Assembly (NCBI RefSeq): GCF_037975245.1
Contig: NC_092577.1
Location: forward strand, 37,130,398-37,194,397
Length of the DNA: 64,000 nt
Direction: 5' to 3'
Source: Apostichopus japonicus
Lineage: Eukaryota > Echinodermata > Holothuroidea > Aspidochirotida > Stichopodidae
Shown here piece by piece: positions 27,601 to 35,412 of this stretch (the first letter of the stretch is position 1; every line of letters begins with the position of its first letter). The position numbers and the translations under genes are program-made. The notes beneath the pieces are model-generated. The model searched no databases, was not told the origin of the DNA, and saw only the letters and a program-made list of their open reading frames with translations.

Positions 27601-29060
27601 AGTAAATACCGTGGTTGCAGGACCAGACATAGTCAGTACATGTCTCTCCCCTCCCCCACAACTGTATATCTCCTCTACTTAGGAGTAAATACCGTGGTTG
27701 CAGGACCAGACATAGTCAGTACATGTCTTTCCCCTCCCCCACAACTGTATATCTCCTCTACTTAGGAGTAAATACCGTGGTTGCAGGACCAGACATAGTC
27801 AGTACATGTCTCTCCCCTCCCCCACAACTGTATATCTCCTCTACTTAGGAGTAAATACCGTGGTTGCAGGACCAGACATAGTCAGTACATGTCTCTCCCC
27901 TCCCCTACAACTGTGTATCTCCTCTACTTAGGAGTAAATACCGTGGTTGTTGTTTCATCACCAGGCTCACTGTCACTTGTTCGTTGTGGACAGTTTCAAC
28001 AAAGCTGTAGAAGCTATCCAGTGTGAGGATAGAACCAGACGCATCCTCCGAGTACTGGTGCAGTTTTATGCTCTCGATGGTATCCTGAAGAACAAAGGAG
28101 AATTCCTTGAGGTTAGTCACTAGACCTTTTTTAAGACATCATTGTTTTGCTGACAGTTTGTGATATTCTTTTATTCAGACTGGAAAAGGTATCATGTATT
28201 GCTTTGCTTTTACAAATAAACACTTCTAATTGTAAGGTAAAAGTGAAACAAGAAATAAACAACAACAGATAAACATGAAAAGAAGAAGGGAAGTTTAATA
28301 GGTACTAATGGTTCACCTTGAACATGTTGGCTGTTAATTCCTATCAAATATTAATGCAGAACATGCTTAAGAAATGCTACATGTGAACATGCTTGATATA
28401 TTGCAACAATATTTAACCTAATTATCCCAGACCTCGTTAATTGCTTCAATTATACATTTCTTGTCATTTATTACTTTGAACTTTTGCGCCTTTCCACAGA
28501 GTGGATTCATCACTGTTGACCAGCTGGATCTCGTAAGTAAGCAGTTCATCTCTCTATTGGCGGTGATTCGTCCTAATGCTGTAGCTCTCGTGGATGCTTT
28601 TGACTTCCGTGACTTGAAGCTGGGTTCTGTTCTTGGTCGCTATGATGGTAACGTCTACGAGAATCTCTACAAGTGGGCAAAGTCTGCACCACTCAACAAA
28701 AAAGATGTAAGTTCTTATCAACCTGCCCTAAGAATTGTTTTTTGTGAGTACTTCTTTCCATAGTTGAGAGATATAATTTGTTTGCATTGCATTGCTTTCA
28801 GCTATTTTACAAATTGTCTGTTTAAAACATTGATTATCGTTTAAACTCCTTTCAAAGATGCTCTCTCATTAACCTCCTGCCTCCGCCATTTCTTCCCCTT
28901 CCTTTCTATGTTGTATTATTTGATTCATATTTGGTAATTTCTAATGATCATAATTATCTCTCCTGTTTCTTCCTCTCTTCCTTAGGTTCCTGATGCTTAC
29001 GATCTTCACATTAAGCCATTTTTAGAGGAGAATCAGAGACGAGTCCAGTCCAGGCTTTGA
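9502..29060 (+). CDS. ACOX1: Peroxisomal acyl-coenzyme A oxidase 1-type gene, complete, 14 coding exons
   Basis: The enzyme oxidises acyl-CoA to trans-2-enoyl-CoA with FAD and passes electrons to O2, making H2O2. This is the first and rate-limiting step of peroxisomal beta-oxidation. Coding exons: 9502-9661, 11614-11782, 15368-15528, 16011-16118, 16399-16518, 16888-17003, 18810-18979, 20233-20395, 21817-22007, 23081-23242, 25902-26007, 27965-28111, 28500-28706, 28986-29060. They sum to 2055 nt (684 residues plus stop) with all phases consistent; vertebrate ACOX1 is about 660. Landmarks: [10 protein letters not shown] around 155-164 (FAD and substrate region), GGHG at 417-420, and CTYEGENTV with the catalytic-base Glu near 441. 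The protein ends in SRL, a PTS1-type signal. Met18 (MNPD) corresponds to the usual mammalian start. ACOX1 rather than ACOX2/3 is by overall resemblance. Confidence 0.95.
11614..11782 (+). CDS. ACOX1: ACOX1 coding exon 2
   Basis: Follows acceptor CAG at 11611-11613. Encodes part of the N-terminal alpha domain ([16 protein letters not shown] through REEVQWLR). The donor is AG|GTATTT at 11783, phase 2. Confidence 0.9.
12258..12300. repeat. 15-bp tandem repeat, about 3 copies
   Basis: The motif TATACTGGTGTAGTA is repeated head to tail in ACOX1 intron 2. Confidence 0.85.
13822..13856. repeat. Perfect hairpin, 12-bp arms
   Basis: AAAAACCTGCCG at 13822-13833 pairs exactly with CGGCAGGTTTTT at 13845-13856 across an 11-nt loop. 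It is inside ACOX1 intron 2. It may be a tiny palindromic element; no target duplication was seen. Confidence 0.7.
14371..15095. repeat. 80-bp minisatellite, about 9 copies, ACOX1 intron 2
   Basis: The period is 80 bp with few substitutions and one 1-bp deletion near 14886. Each unit carries an inner inverted pair CAGCA-TGAC-TGCTG and a TATTCTTCTACAG tract that resembles a 3' splice site. The array ends about 270 nt before exon 3. Confidence 0.95.
15368..15528 (+). CDS. ACOX1: ACOX1 coding exon 3
   Basis: Acceptor TATAG at 15363-15367. Encodes [17 protein letters not shown] through [13 protein letters not shown], which includes the flavin/substrate-contact motif TYAQTE-GHG shared by acyl-CoA oxidases and dehydrogenases. 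The donor is G|GTAAGG at 15529. Confidence 0.93.
16011..16118 (+). CDS. ACOX1: ACOX1 coding exon 4
   Basis: Acceptor CATCACAG. Encodes [19 protein letters not shown] and [10 protein letters not shown]; the [12 protein letters not shown] and KWWPG segments are strongly ACOX-like. The donor is T|GTAAGT at 16119. Confidence 0.95.
16399..16518 (+). CDS. ACOX1: ACOX1 coding exon 5
   Basis: Acceptor AATTAG at 16393-16398. Encodes [20 protein letters not shown] to [18 protein letters not shown] inside the exon is coding and is not used, because the family match continues through it. The true donor is CAG|GTGAGT at 16519, and this junction is the founder of the 46-bp array. Confidence 0.92.
16508..16820 (+). 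repeat. 46-bp array that repeats the exon 5 splice donor 7 times
   Basis: Exon-end bases fall at 16518, 16564, 16610, 16656, 16702, 16748 and 16794, an exact 46-bp period. Each unit holds the last 11 exonic bases CTCTCTACCAG, then GTGAGTACT and intronic sequence. The first copy is the real donor. Reading past it gives Gly-Glu-Tyr then TAA in the first copy, so use of a downstream donor would truncate the protein. Confidence 0.96.
16888..17003 (+). CDS. ACOX1: ACOX1 coding exon 6
   Basis: Acceptor TATCCAG. Encodes [20 protein letters not shown] through [13 protein letters not shown]; the GDIGPK-GY--VDNG motif is an ACOX signature. The donor is CAG|GTTTGT at 17004, phase 0. Confidence 0.95.
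17222..17300. repeat. ATATAC-type microsatellite
   Basis: A degenerate (TA/CA)-rich simple repeat in ACOX1 intron 6. Confidence 0.6.
17675..18825 (+). repeat. 77-bp array that repeats the exon 7 splice acceptor 15 times
   Basis: Acceptor AG dinucleotides recur at 17733, 17810, 17887, 17964, 18041, 18117, 18194, 18271, 18348, 18425, 18502, 18579, 18654, 18731 and 18808, a period of 75-77 bp. Each unit has the tract TCTGTTCCACTGTAG and then about 16 nt of exon-like sequence matching the start of exon 7. The last copy is the true junction. Copies 13 and 14 (GTGAAC, GTGAAT) resemble the real exon more than copies 1-8 (GTTAAC). In the exon frame a typical copy reads [12 protein letters not shown] then TAA. 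Confidence 0.96.
18810..18979 (+). CDS. ACOX1: ACOX1 coding exon 7
   Basis: Acceptor CCACTGTAG. Encodes [20 protein letters not shown] through [18 protein letters not shown] and RRQSELIPG. The VNPDGTY and [12 protein letters not shown] blocks are typical of the family. The donor is G|GTGAGT at 18980, phase 2. Confidence 0.95.
19310..20281 (+). repeat. ACOX1: 139-bp array that repeats the exon 8 acceptor and first 49 exonic bases, 7 copies
   Basis: Exon-like starts fall at 19399, 19538, 19677, 19816, 19955, 20094 and 20233, exactly 139 bp apart. Each unit carries a 3' splice region ending GTAATGCAG and 49 nt encoding [12 protein letters not shown](E/Q)MKL, then TAA in the six truncated copies. 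Only the seventh copy continues into full exon 8. Copy 6 has CAT instead of CAG, destroying its acceptor; the other five decoys keep AG. Copies 1, 2, 3 and 5 carry GAA where copies 4, 6 and the real exon carry CAG. Confidence 0.97.
20233..20395 (+). CDS. ACOX1: ACOX1 coding exon 8
   Basis: The only complete copy of this exon. Encodes [20 protein letters not shown] through the helix [14 protein letters not shown] to GDFSALPE. The LFP-IATAYAF block is conserved in ACOX1. The donor is GAG|GTACAT at 20396, phase 0. Confidence 0.94.
20489..21167. repeat. 72-bp minisatellite, about 9.5 copies, ACOX1 intron 8
   Basis: 72-bp period with a CTGCATCTGTGACA core. Since 72 is a multiple of 3, all three + frames stay open and give 24-residue periodic peptides; I regard these as artefacts. 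It starts about 95 nt after exon 8. Confidence 0.95.
21817..22007 (+). CDS. ACOX1: ACOX1 coding exon 9, catalytic base
   Basis: Acceptor CTTGTCAG. Encodes [24 protein letters not shown] and [16 protein letters not shown]. The first Glu of YEGENT (about residue 441) corresponds to the catalytic Glu421 of rat ACOX1, which takes the substrate alpha-proton. The donor is AG|GTATTA at 22008, phase 2. Confidence 0.96.
22212..22451. repeat. 80-bp tandem repeat, 3 copies, ACOX1 intron 9
   Basis: Three near-identical copies beginning GCATTGTTGCCCCTTAGTCT. Confidence 0.93.
22452..23080 (+). other. Rest of ACOX1 intron 9, nothing recognised
   Basis: Unique intronic sequence with a polypyrimidine tract before the exon 10 acceptor (TTTCTTTTTGTAG). 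Confidence 0.5.
23081..23242 (+). CDS. ACOX1: ACOX1 coding exon 10
   Basis: Acceptor CTTTTTGTAG. Encodes [20 protein letters not shown] through [13 protein letters not shown], start of the C-terminal alpha domain. The donor is AG|GTAAAC at 23243, phase 2. Confidence 0.92.
23300..25803. repeat. 41-bp minisatellite, about 60 copies, ACOX1 intron 10
   Basis: Period about 41 bp with core TTTGATCTTG-TTTGTTCAAG. Multi-unit blocks recur: the GTGTTATGTG copy plus the following CTCGTTC copy occur near 23360 and again about 246 bp later. The AACTTG copy followed by TTTTGTGTCAG recurs near 25180 and 25470. The array fills almost the whole intron. Confidence 0.95.
25902..26007 (+). CDS. ACOX1: ACOX1 coding exon 11
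   Basis: Acceptor TCTCTGTAG. Encodes [20 protein letters not shown] to HLHLLSAST. The donor is ACT|GTAAGT at 26008, phase 0. Arrays flank it on both sides. Confidence 0.9.
26085..27020. repeat. Composite minisatellite, about 118-bp higher-order unit of short GTACATAGGGG-like words
   Basis: GGAGCACACAGTGG recurs at 26193, 26311, 26429, 26547 and 26665, an exact 118-bp step, then at 26771. Inside each unit there are many degenerate 10-12 bp words such as AGTACATAGGGG and AATACATAGGGG. The right end (26790-27020) decays into the short words alone. Minus-strand open frames here (Met-Tyr-Ser-Pro-rich) follow the repeat and are not called. Confidence 0.93.
27021..27534 (+). other. ACOX1 intron 11, middle part
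   Basis: Unique AT-rich intronic sequence; no exon or motif recognised. Confidence 0.4.
27535..27950. repeat. 83-bp minisatellite, 5 copies, ACOX1 intron 11
   Basis: Exact 83-bp period from AGGACCAGACATAG. Each unit contains CTCCTCTACTTAG, which resembles a 3' splice site. The array ends about 15 nt before the true exon 12 acceptor but does not include exon sequence. Confidence 0.94.
27965..28111 (+). CDS. ACOX1: ACOX1 coding exon 12
   Basis: Acceptor CATCACCAG. Encodes [18 protein letters not shown] to [17 protein letters not shown] and the LYGI-like LDGI segment match the C-terminal domain of ACOX1. The donor is GAG|GTTAGT at 28112, phase 0. Confidence 0.93.
28500..28706 (+). CDS. ACOX1: ACOX1 coding exon 13
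   Basis: Acceptor TTCCACAG. Encodes [20 protein letters not shown] and [20 protein letters not shown], among the most conserved segments of the ACOX C-terminus. The donor is GAT|GTAAGT at 28707, phase 0. Confidence 0.96.
28986..29060 (+). CDS. ACOX1: ACOX1 coding exon 14 with PTS1-like SRL end
   Basis: Acceptor TTCCTTAG. Encodes [19 protein letters not shown] followed by VQSRL and TGA. The Ser-Arg-Leu end is a conservative variant of the SKL type-1 peroxisomal targeting signal, consistent with import by PEX5. Confidence 0.93.
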   Translation, partial: VPDAYDLHIKPFLEENQRRVQSRL

Positions 29061-29464
29061 GGGGTTCTTATTTCTTGAGTCTTCTTTGACAGTACTAAAT
29101 TTAATCAAATTCATCCATTTAATTCTAATCAAAGCTATGCAATTATTTAATGCATCATGGAAATGCAAATCTTGGCTGATTTAATTTGTAATCTTTTGCA
29201 TAATATACTGCCTTCAATGTTTGTGTGCTACTTCATAATTCCCCCAAATATATTCTCAGGATTTTGACCACAAAACAATTGAAATTTTTTCTACAAATCT
29301 TTAAGCATCAAACCAAAGCCATTGAAAGAAGAAATACAAAAGTTGTCATCGTTTTGATTCTTCATTTTGTTTAAGTAAATTCAGCACATATTTGTTTCTT
29401 GAGTCATTTTACGTATGTTTTCTTTATAATTAAAATAATTTTCATGAAATGAAGGTTAGGGGGC
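29061..29464 (+). other. ACOX1 3' UTR, proximal part
   Basis: AT-rich sequence after the stop codon. No canonical AATAAA was noticed here; the first clear one downstream is near 31549. The true transcript end is unknown. Confidence 0.4.
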
Positions 29465-30150
29465 GGGGGGTCATTGTTTATTTCCAGTCCTTAGTTCATT
29501 GTCCCATAATTTCTTTATTCTGGATTGCTTTATTCTGCTGGATCTTCTAGAGTGCTGGTATAGATTAAATTTATCATCTAACAGACTTGTGAATGGTTAA
29601 TAATTAGGGGTGGGGGTGATTGTTTATTTCCAGTCCTTAGTTCATTGTCCCATAATTTCTTTCTTCTGGATTGCTTTATTCTGCTGGATCTTCTAGAGTG
29701 CTGGTATAGATTAAATTTATCATCTAACAGACTTGTGAATGGTTAGTCATTAGGGGTGGGGGTGATTGTTTATTTCCAGTCCTCAGTTCATTGTCCCATA
29801 ATTTCTTTATTCTCTGCTGCATCTTCTAGAGTGCTGGTAGAGATTCAGTTTATCATCTAACAGACTTGTGAATGGTTAGTCATTAGGGGGGGGGGGGGGT
29901 GTGATTGTTTATTTCCAGTCCTTAGTTCATTGTCCCATAATTTCTTTATTCTCTGCTGGATCTTCTAGAGTGCTGGTATAGATTAAATTTATCATCTAAC
30001 AGACTTGTGAATGGTTAATAATTAGGGGGGGAGGGTGATTGTTTATTTCCAGTCCTTAGTTCATTGTCCCATAATTTCTTTATTCTGCTGGATCTTCTAG
30101 AGTGCTGGTACAGATTCAGTTTATCATCTTACAGACTTTTGAATGGTTAA
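29465..30150. repeat. 134-146 bp tandem repeat, 5 copies, ACOX1 3' flank
   Basis: TATTTCCAGTCCTTAGTTC recurs near 29478, 29623, 29769, 29914 and 30044 (once as CCTCAG), with variable G-runs at the joints (GGGGGTGGGGG types). Length differences come from the G-run and a lost GGATTGCTTTATTCT piece. Confidence 0.92.
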
Positions 30151-31040
30151 TACTTCTGTTTTTTAAAGACTTTACAATAATTTAAGATATATGTCAACAT
30201 TAAGTTTTAGTAAATGTTGTTGTCATTGAAAGTCTTAAACCTTATCAATATACCATATTTTGGTAATAAGTAATAGACAGTGTACCATAAACTGAAACTA
30301 TTCTATCTAATAATGCCTGGAAATTTTATTTGCTGATTTGCCATTAGCATCACAGAATCTTTCTTTGAAGCATTAGACGTATAGCTTTTTACAGCCTAGA
30401 GCCATCAGAAATATAAACAGTTTTGAAATATCTAGATGCAATTTACGTCAGATGAAGCAGTTCATATCTACATCCTACAACTTAAATATCATATTGAGAC
30501 TTTGTATTAATTTAAACTAGTAGATAATGGGGTTTTTTTTTGGGGGGGGGGGTTGGGGGGCACACTGTCCTATTTAGATTCTCGATTCTCTCTTGATATA
30601 GTAAATTAGAAATGGTCTTACCTGTTTGACAGAAATTGAAAATGGCATAACTTTGAGTACTTGTTTTGTATAATTGTACATCTCATCTTTCTTACATCTC
30701 TTTATACAAAAGATTTAAAATGTTTTTATGAAACATATTATTGTCATATAATAGAACATGCATAAAACTTACATTTTAAGTTAACCTGAAACACGATTGG
30801 GAAAAAATTAATAGAGCAAAATGAACAAACAAACCCATTTTTATAGCTTTCCTGTTATTTACATTATATTTATATTTTACAGTATATCATGAATAAGCAG
30901 ATATTATTGGGGTTGTAGTAAAACAGAGAAAAGGAAAATATGGGATTAAGAATAGTGTAATTATTCATATTTTCTGGATGAGTGCAACAAGGGGCCCCAG
31001 TCCCATGGAGCCAGACCTGGCTATTGAAACCTCTGCCATG
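30151..31040. other. ACOX1 3' flank, nothing recognised
   Basis: AT-rich unique sequence with a T-run/G-run near 30530-30560. Confidence 0.4.
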
Positions 31041-31064
31041 AGGTCAACCAAAGGTCACAGGTCA
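31041..31064 (+). promoter_or_regulatory. Cluster of three AGGTCA half-sites (DR5 + DR1)
   Basis: Perfect AGGTCA hexamers at 31041-31046, 31052-31057 and 31059-31064. The last two are spaced by one base (DR1, the PPAR/RXR and HNF4 type); the first two by five (DR5, the RAR type). It lies 2 kb after the ACOX1 stop codon. ACOX1 is a classic PPAR target in vertebrates, so a link is attractive but unproven, and the block could belong to an old repeat. Confidence 0.45.
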
Positions 31065-31548
31065 AAGTTGGTGAAATCTTATTCAAACCATAGTGTCATT
31101 GCTTGTTCAAAATTCATTTAATAATTTCCCAATTTACTTTTTTCTTTATTTGTGTAGAATCATGATCAATATAATTTATTTTACAATATTTTAATGATGC
31201 TGCTGTCTGTGATATAGGCTGCAATATAGAAAAAACTTATCAAAAATTATAAAAGGTATTCAAGCCCAAGTCATTTCCATAGCCTCGTTAATAGATCTCT
31301 TAATTAGGTAGAAGAAAAAGCTTTTATTTTATGCATGTTACCCTGGCAATTTGTAAAAAAATTATAAAATATGTAGGTATCAAATTTGACTATATTTACT
31401 TGTTTTTAAAGATCAACCATATGGAAGTAGTGGTTTTCCATGAAGACAACTACATTATATCAAAATATAGAGATGTCTATTTATGTCATACAGTTTAGTT
31501 ACATATCACAATTGAATTATAATCTTTGATGTCAAAATTCATATTTAA

Positions 31549-31554
31549 AATAAA
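31549..31554 (+). terminator. Candidate poly(A) signal AATAAA
   Basis: First clear AATAAA noticed downstream of ACOX1. Its use would imply a 3' UTR of about 2.5 kb including the repeat array; not certain. Confidence 0.25.
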
Positions 31555-31689
31555 AGACCGTACAAATTGAAAGCTTCAAATTTATTAGCTAATAAAAAGA
31601 ATATGAAATCATTTTTAGTTTATTTTTGTGTATTCATGTTGTTATCAAATAATTAATAATGTGTAAATTCTGATGGATGGAGGGGGGGG

Positions 31690-31940
31690 GGGGGAGTTCT
31701 GCTGGGTCTTGGCTCTATCGTCATCAGCTCCAGGTGGACTGCATGGATTCTGATGATGGGGTGGGGGGGTGTCTTGGCTCTATCCTCAACAGCTCCAGGT
31801 GGATGGGGGTAGGGTCTTGGCTCTATACTCAAAAGCTCCAGGTGGATGGGGGGGTCTTGGCTCTATCATCAACAGCTCCAGGTGGATGGGGTGGGGGGGG
31901 GGTCTTGGCTCTATCCTCAAAAGCTCCAGGTGGACTGTAT
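31690..31940. repeat. 40-55 bp tandem repeat, 5 copies with G-runs
   Basis: TCTTGGCTCTATC(A/C)TCA(A)-AGCTCCAGGTGGA is repeated five times with variable G-runs between copies. On the minus strand one copy continues the open frame of the possible exon at 31937-32266 (PPGAFEDRAK), so this array may also have grown from an exon edge. Confidence 0.88.
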
Positions 31941-32266
31941 AAAAGTTTGTTGACCACGTCTTTAAAAGGCATAGCTGGTTTATCGACATCCTCCAATCCG
32001 TCCAAGTTTATGTTACATTGCATGTTTTCACTTGCACCTTTCCATTGATGTAATGCACATTGTAGTATTTTATTTATCGATTCGGTAAAACTTGATAAAC
32101 CTAGCAATTTGGACAAGGAATTTGCCCTTTTCGCAAAAATTCCTAAGCGCTCACGTGACTGCAGGTCACCATGTGACGTACATGTGCGGAGGCGTTTCAG
32201 GAAAAAATAGTCTGACAAGCTATTTACTTCAGCACTAACACTACGCCGATATGACACCGTCATACT
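31937..32266 (-). CDS. Possible coding exon of an unrecognised gene
   Basis: An open frame from an ATG near 32266 encodes about 110 residues with natural-looking composition: an Arg-rich start (MTVSYRRSVSAEVNSL), a central FAKRANSLSKLLGLSSF, and GLEDVDKPAMPFKDVVNKLL. No family was recognised. The basic N-terminus could be mitochondrial targeting, which is a guess. To its 3' side the frame enters the tandem repeat at 31690-31940. No convincing donor was seen. It may be a real first exon or chance. Confidence 0.3.
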
Positions 32267-32323
32267 GTTAAAATCAAAGTGCCAACGAATTGTGTAGTAG
32301 GAGGTTGCAAAAACACTTATCAA

Positions 32324-33414
32324 AACCGAAATCTAAAGGTAGTCAGTATACTGACTAGATATAGGCCCCAAATGATAGCACGCTGTAATTGCTAGAAGTT
32401 TTCAAAAAGTACTTTCCTGGAAGACTTTACTCTCTAAATTGTTCTCACACAGTTTTAAGAAACACAAGATGACTGTTGTTCTTTACCGTTGTGTTCTCTT
32501 CGCGAAGACAAGCGCGCTTGTGTATCTGCTTTTTTGGAGTTGTGACTTTCTGAAAGCCTTCATTAGCAGCGAGGATGAAACATACCCAAAGCTTTATATT
32601 TCGTTGATTCGATTAATATTGCATCCACTGAGTGGAAACTAAATGCAAACAAGATTAATTTCAACAACAAATGAAGAGATACCCAAGATGTCGTCATATT
32701 TCACAAGATAGGCCTTTCAACTGCGGCAAGACCTCAATATCGTAAGCTACAGTATTTATACACGGCCTTTAATAGCAGCGAATCTTACGAAATATGACCA
32801 AACGTTTAGGTAGTTTTTTAACCATCATTTACTTGTAACTGAAGAATTGCTACCCAAAACGAGTTAACAAATGTGTGAACAATTCTAACAACCATTTCTT
32901 TTCATGTAGCTGCATGTTTATTGGAAGAGTGAAGTTAATAAATGGTTCTTCTTCATACCGTGAGAAGTACGTCAGTGGAAAGTCCATTGTTGTTTCGCGT
33001 TCGCGGTACACGCCGCAGAATGACGTCACACGGTGATGTGTACGTTTATGAGCATTTACGCATCACGTTTCTGGTCAGTGAGAATCTGCTAACTGTGACC
33101 CCAAATTTCTCTAAATTACTGTCTCTTTCGACCCAACAGGAACCCAAGTACTGTTTGTGTACCAAAATACTTAAGTATGAGCCCCCCTCCCCCCCCCCAA
33201 AAAAATTTGGGGGGCCTCCAGCTATGCACTTTAAGCTACTTAATTATAATAATAATGTTATAGAACGTAATTATGGCCGCGATTATTTTTCTCAGGTTGA
33301 GGTCATATCTGTCATTAGTGGGTTGCCGTGGAAACGTTGATTCATCGCATGACTCCCATAGCAATATGGTCATTTACAGGATACGCCCTTCTTCTACTTT
33401 GTGTGTGCGTGTAA
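32324..33414. other. Intergenic up to the LTR element
   Basis: Short open frames only. Contains a C-run/A-run near 33183-33206 resembling the edge of a decayed transposon. GTAA at 33411-33414 is the left target duplication of the retrotransposon. Confidence 0.4.
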
Positions 33415-34158
33415 TGTAATATTGTGTCGAGCCCGGCTCTTCCGATAGTGATACTTTATCGGGACTCGCGATAGAAAGGTACTGGGATATCTTGATGCCG
33501 TATTTATGCTTCTTCAGGATATGTCTCGAACGGGCGAAAACAATGAGTTCACAGAAAAACAATTTGACGAGATAGGATTTGATTATTGATTCGGTATAAT
33601 TTCTTCTCTGTCGATTCTCTTAACAAATAAAACTAAATTACAATGATTTGACTTGACTTGACTCCGTCAATTAAACAATTAGGAGTGATGAAATAGTAAC
33701 GAAGCAATGACGAACTGATCACGGAGCGCTGACGGAGTGATAAATTTTCTGATCAAGTGGAGAATCTTTCGGCCTCCTTTTACTTTTATACCCTACTTCT
33801 ACAAAAATCCCTCTGCGCACAATCAGTAGGCAGCCAATAAACTGACCATCCTGTATTAACTTAATGATATAAAAATAAGTGCACTGGCACTGATCTGCCC
33901 TGATTGGTTGGGAGTTTGGAAGTCCATCCCCTTTCTATGGAAACTTCCATACCACGTGAGAGAACCTTCTCGAATGTTCCACAGACATAATGGAATCTAT
34001 TTTGGGAAAAGGCCCTGTACCAAGATTCAATAAGATAGTTAAAAAATTCTCGTGGGAAAACTGAATCCATGACCTAGATAAATACATAAGAGGCCTGTAA
34101 GGTGTCTCGATGGAGCTTTTCGGTAACATCAAAGAGATGGTATCACTATTTCATAACA
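33415..34158 (-). repeat. 3' LTR of the Ty3/gypsy element
   Basis: 744 bp. On the element's strand it starts TGTTATGAAA and ends AATATTACA, giving the TG...CA ends expected for integrase. I saw no difference from the other LTR when comparing line by line. Short open frames inside it recur in both LTRs and are not genes. Confidence 0.96.
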
Positions 34159-34170
34159 TCCCCCTCAATC
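34159..34170 (-). other. Polypurine tract (PPT)
   Basis: On the element's strand GATTGAGGGGGA lies directly before the 3' LTR, the position and composition of a plus-strand primer. Confidence 0.85.
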
Positions 34171-35412
34171 TTTTAAAATTTTTGGATACTCCAAAATTTT
34201 AACATCATACTGCTTTAACTTATCATTATCTCAAGAAGGTAGAGTACTGTAAGCACATTCACTAATATTCATTGACTTCAATAAATGGTCTTCTTATATC
34301 TCAAAGGTTAACATCTTGGTTACGAATTACTAAAATGATCATATGGTATATACATTGACACTATCTCCATGAAAATTTTTTGTGTGTACCTCTTCAATAT
34401 TGATGACATCATATGATGTAATCTAAAAAAAAAAAAATATCATTAAGATATCTTAAAGTTACATGACACAGCAAAATATGCAGTATCTCTAACAAAATAC
34501 ATTTATGCATTTCATACATCAATAATACATTTATATCAAAAGTGAAATCATGCCGTGATTTGGGGTGAGATCAGAGAATACTAGACTTAGTTATCTTTTA
34601 ACTGAACCTTAGCGTTCCATAAAAAATTCGTACATTAAAAAAAAGAACCTTAAAATATAGTACAAACTCATTTACAAAACCTCCTCTTTAATGAAGGCAT
34701 AGTTTCAAAACTGTTTTGAAACCTTGTGAATTATAAACATCCACTTCAAGAAAATCAAGAAAATGTGACTCGATAGCATGGTGACCCTAGGTATGCACTC
34801 CGAAATGATCTAGTAAAGTACCAAAGTACTAGATATTCGATACCATAAAAGAGACCCCATAGACTATGACATCAACAAATCTTTCTTCAAATTTACATAA
34901 TACTTAACATCTTGTCTTTTCAACTTCATGATGAAATTAACTTTTGCATGAATATTTGAGGAAAAGAAAATATATACATAAGTTCCTCAAAAGATCTATA
35001 CTTTCATCTATACATCTTTAACTGTTGCTGTAAGCAAAAGTTGCATATCACCAATGCTGTCTCTAAATAGCCTTCAATATAACATAAATGATGCAATGTA
35101 AATATCCTTAAAATATTTCTCAATATATGAAAACCCATGTTGCTAATATTCCGGATATGTTCTAATTGCCGGGTAAACGTTTGAACGAATTCATAAGGAG
35201 AAAATATGGTACACTCATTACACATTTGTTATAAAAGATGAAACTAGGTCACTTGGTGGCGTTTAAACAATAAAGCTTATATTGTTACACCATACAGTAC
35301 AATGACTTCCACTTAATAGGTATGCAGGTAATTGCCATGACACATTCCATTCATACAATTGTGGGCTAAACACCTGTTCATCTGAACTTAAAGCAATATG
35401 CAGTTACACATT
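34171..35412 (-). other. Non-coding stretch between pol and PPT
   Basis: AT-rich, 1.2 kb, with only short open frames. It occupies the place where some gypsy elements keep an envelope gene, but no signal peptide, membrane anchor or cysteine pattern was found. Confidence 0.6.

Noticed and set aside
32942-33340. 132-codon + strand frame next to the LTR
   Set aside because: It crosses a C-run and A-run, has no family motif and looks like chance.
33374-34132. Small minus-strand frames that recur at 41831-42661
   Set aside because: They lie in the LTRs and are duplicated only because the LTRs are.
35004-35225. 73-codon minus-strand frame as a possible env remnant
   Set aside because: No signal peptide, membrane anchor or cysteine pattern; too short to support.
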